Source: Streptomyces olindensis
GTDB taxonomy: Bacteria > Actinomycetota > Actinomycetes > Streptomycetales > Streptomycetaceae
Direction of reading: 5' to 3'
DNA: 64,000 bases
Assembly: GCA_000696115.1 (NCBI GenBank)
Contig: JJOH01000021.1
Location: forward strand, 61,110 to 125,109
Made by a program: the position numbers and the translations under genes. A model generated the notes under the pieces. That model was not told where the DNA came from. It was given only the letters and a program-made list of their open reading frames with translations, and made no database searches. Positions 62,712 through 64,000 of the stretch are shown one piece after another (within the stretch, counting starts at the first letter, position 1; every line of letters starts with the position of its first letter).

Positions 62712-63158
62712 ATGGTCCTCGCTCTGACTGTGTGCGGAATTGTCGTGGCCCTCGTGGTGGTGGGACTGTTCGTCTTCGGTCTGCGCCGCCGGCTCATCCA
62801 GCGCTCGGGCGGCACCTTCGACGCCAGCCTGCGCTGGGACGCGCCCGCGGACGGCGACACGAACGGCAAGGGCTGGGCGTACGGGGTGGCCCGGTACAAC
62901 GGCGACCGCGTGGAGTGGTTCCGCGTCTTCTCGTACTCGCCGCGGCCCCGCCGCATCCTGGAGCGTTCCGCGATCGAGGTGGCCGGCCGCCGGGTCCCGG
63001 AGGGCGAGGAGGAGCTGGCGCTCCTGTCCGACCATGTGATCCTGGCCTGTCTGCACCGGGGCACGCGTCTGGAACTTGCGATGAGCGAAGACGCGCTGAC
63101 CGGTTTCCTCGCGTGGCTGGAGGCAGCCCCGCCCGGTCAGCGTGTCAATGTGGCCTAG
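62712..63158 (+). CDS. DUF2550-family membrane protein
   Basis: This 148-aa protein has one N-terminal membrane helix (VLALTVCGIVVALVVVGLFV), a basic stop-transfer (RRRL), and a cytoplasmic beta-rich domain (GWAYGVARYNGDRVEWFRVF). It is conserved next to atpC in Streptomyces and of unknown function. AGGAGG is 9 nt before the ATG at 62712; a GTG two codons earlier is too close. Its stop overlaps that of the convergent transposase. Confidence 0.8.
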   Translation: MVLALTVCGIVVALVVVGLFVFGLRRRLIQRSGGTFDASLRWDAPADGDTNGKGWAYGVARYNGDRVEWFRVFSYSPRPRRILERSAIEVAGRRVPEGEEELALLSDHVILACLHRGTRLELAMSEDALTGFLAWLEAAPPGQRVNVA

Positions 63159-64000
63159 GTGTGCTGTTCGGGCAGGTTGGTGACGCGGCTGGCTGGTGTT
63201 TGGCCGCTGATGCCGGTGTGGGGTCGGTGGTAGTTGTACCAGTCCAGCCAGTCGGGAAACGCTGCCTGGCGTTCGGCGTCTGAGGTGTAGGGCCGGTGGT
63301 AGGCCCATTCGTCGAGCAGGGTGCGGTGGAAGCGTTCGACCTTGCCGTTGGTCTGTGGCCGCCAGGGCCGGGTCCAGCGCGGGCTGATGCCCAGCTGGTG
63401 GCAGGTGTCGCGCCAGGTGTTCTTGGTGTAGGCCCACGCGTTGTCGGTCAGCACGCGTTCGACGGTGATGCCCTGGCCGGCGAACCAGGCGGTGGCCCGG
63501 CGCAGGAAGGCCGCGCAGGTGGCGGCCTTCTCGTCGGGCAGGTCTTCGGTATAGGCCAAGCGGGAGTGGTCGTCCAGCGCGGTGTGCAGGTAGGCGTATC
63601 CGGCTCCATTGCGGCGGTCCTTGTTCGGGCTGCCGGCCGCGCGGCCCAGTACCTTGTGGCCGCCGCCGTCGGGGATGCGGCCGAGTTTCTTGACGTCGAT
63701 GTGGACCAGTTCGCCGGGCCGGGCGCGTTCAAATCGGCGGACGGGTTCGCCGGTGGCACGGTCGCAGGCGGCGAGTGCGGGCAGGTGGTGCCGGACGAGG
63801 ATGCGGTGGGCGGTGGAGGCGGCGATGCCGCAGCGGGCGGCCAGCCGTAGCGGTCCGATGCGATGCTCACGCCGCAGGCGCACGACCCGTTGCTCAAGAG
63901 TGTCCGGGGTGCGGCGGGGCTGGTGGTGAGGTCGGCTGGAGCGGTCTTGCATCCCGGCGGGCCCGTGCTTGCGGTAGCGGCCTGCCCAGCGGGCAGCGGT
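63155..64000 (-). mobile_element. IS481-family transposase (5' end outside window)
   Basis: This minus-strand DDE transposase of at least 281 aa is open to the window edge. The core has HIDVKKLGRIP (first Asp), HTALDDHSRLAY with the LTDNAWAY second Asp, and RPWRPQTNGKVERFHRTLL (Glu), as in IS481. Basic linker and helix-turn-helix residues precede it (WAGRYRKHGPAGM); the rest of the DNA-binding domain is outside. The stop overlaps the DUF2550 stop in a CTAG palindrome, so the IS end lies in or beside that gene's 3' end. Confidence 0.85.

Noticed and set aside
1..64000. rRNA genes and additional tRNA genes
   Set aside because: I looked for rRNA-like sequence and other cloverleafs and saw only the single tRNA-Arg; a covariance-model scan would be the decisive test.

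Overview
The window is high-GC actinomycete chromosome, almost certainly Streptomyces. Evidence is the GC-rich third codon positions, frequent GTG/TTG starts, actinobacterial integrative-element genes of the pSAM2/AICE type, and the conserved block nrtL-lysA-hom-thrC-thrB-rho-rpmE-prfA-prmC-Sua5-phosphatase-like-glyA-wecA-atpIBEFHAGDC. It divides into an accessory left half (1-35 kb) and a core right half (35-64 kb), with a transposase at the right edge.

Left island (1-17.15 kb): eight tightly overlapping plus-strand genes match the restriction arm of the Dpd (7-deazapurine in DNA) system, in the order dpdE (5' end outside the window), dpdF, dpdG, dpdH, dpdI, dpdJ, dpdK, dpdD. They encode an SNF2-type helicase, a RecQ-like helicase, a P-loop ATPase, a coiled-coil protein, a giant DEAD-type helicase with a Cys cluster, a phospholipase-D-type nuclease and DpdD. 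The modification genes dpdA/dpdC are not in the window. After a gene-free gap comes a lower-GC two-gene unit: a DGQHR (DndB-like) protein coupled to an HNH nuclease.

Scar region (19.9-25 kb): small genes and debris. It holds a zinc-ribbon protein, a frameshifted membrane-anchored gene, a lipoprotein, a 5'-truncated TerD-family gene, two tiny reading frames, an IS3-type transposase remnant and a minus-strand pair (HATPase anti-sigma-like protein plus a 141-aa protein).

Integrative element (25.6-35.06 kb): divergent from that pair is an actinomycete integrative and conjugative element. It contains a monooxygenase-like gene, an XRE/TPR regulator flanked by arrays of GTAC-N5-GTAC sites, a small regulator, an FtsK-type DNA translocase, DUF2637 and small membrane spread proteins, a RepSA-type initiator (apparently ATC start), excisionase and tyrosine integrase. 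It ends at a tRNA-Arg(CCG), the likely attachment site. No second copy of the tRNA end was seen in the window, so the dpd island could be cargo of the same insertion.

Core (35.2-62.6 kb): a response regulator, the ArgS-like NrtL, DAP decarboxylase, the threonine branch, Rho, a secreted S1 protease with FG-GAP-like repeats, an LCP cell-wall ligase, L31, RF1 and its methylase, a threonylcarbamoyl-AMP synthase, a phosphatase-like protein lacking its nucleophile, a divergent SHMT, a WecA-type transferase, and the complete F1Fo ATP synthase operon closed by a strong terminator. A DUF2550 gene follows, abutted by a convergent IS481-type transposase cut by the window end.
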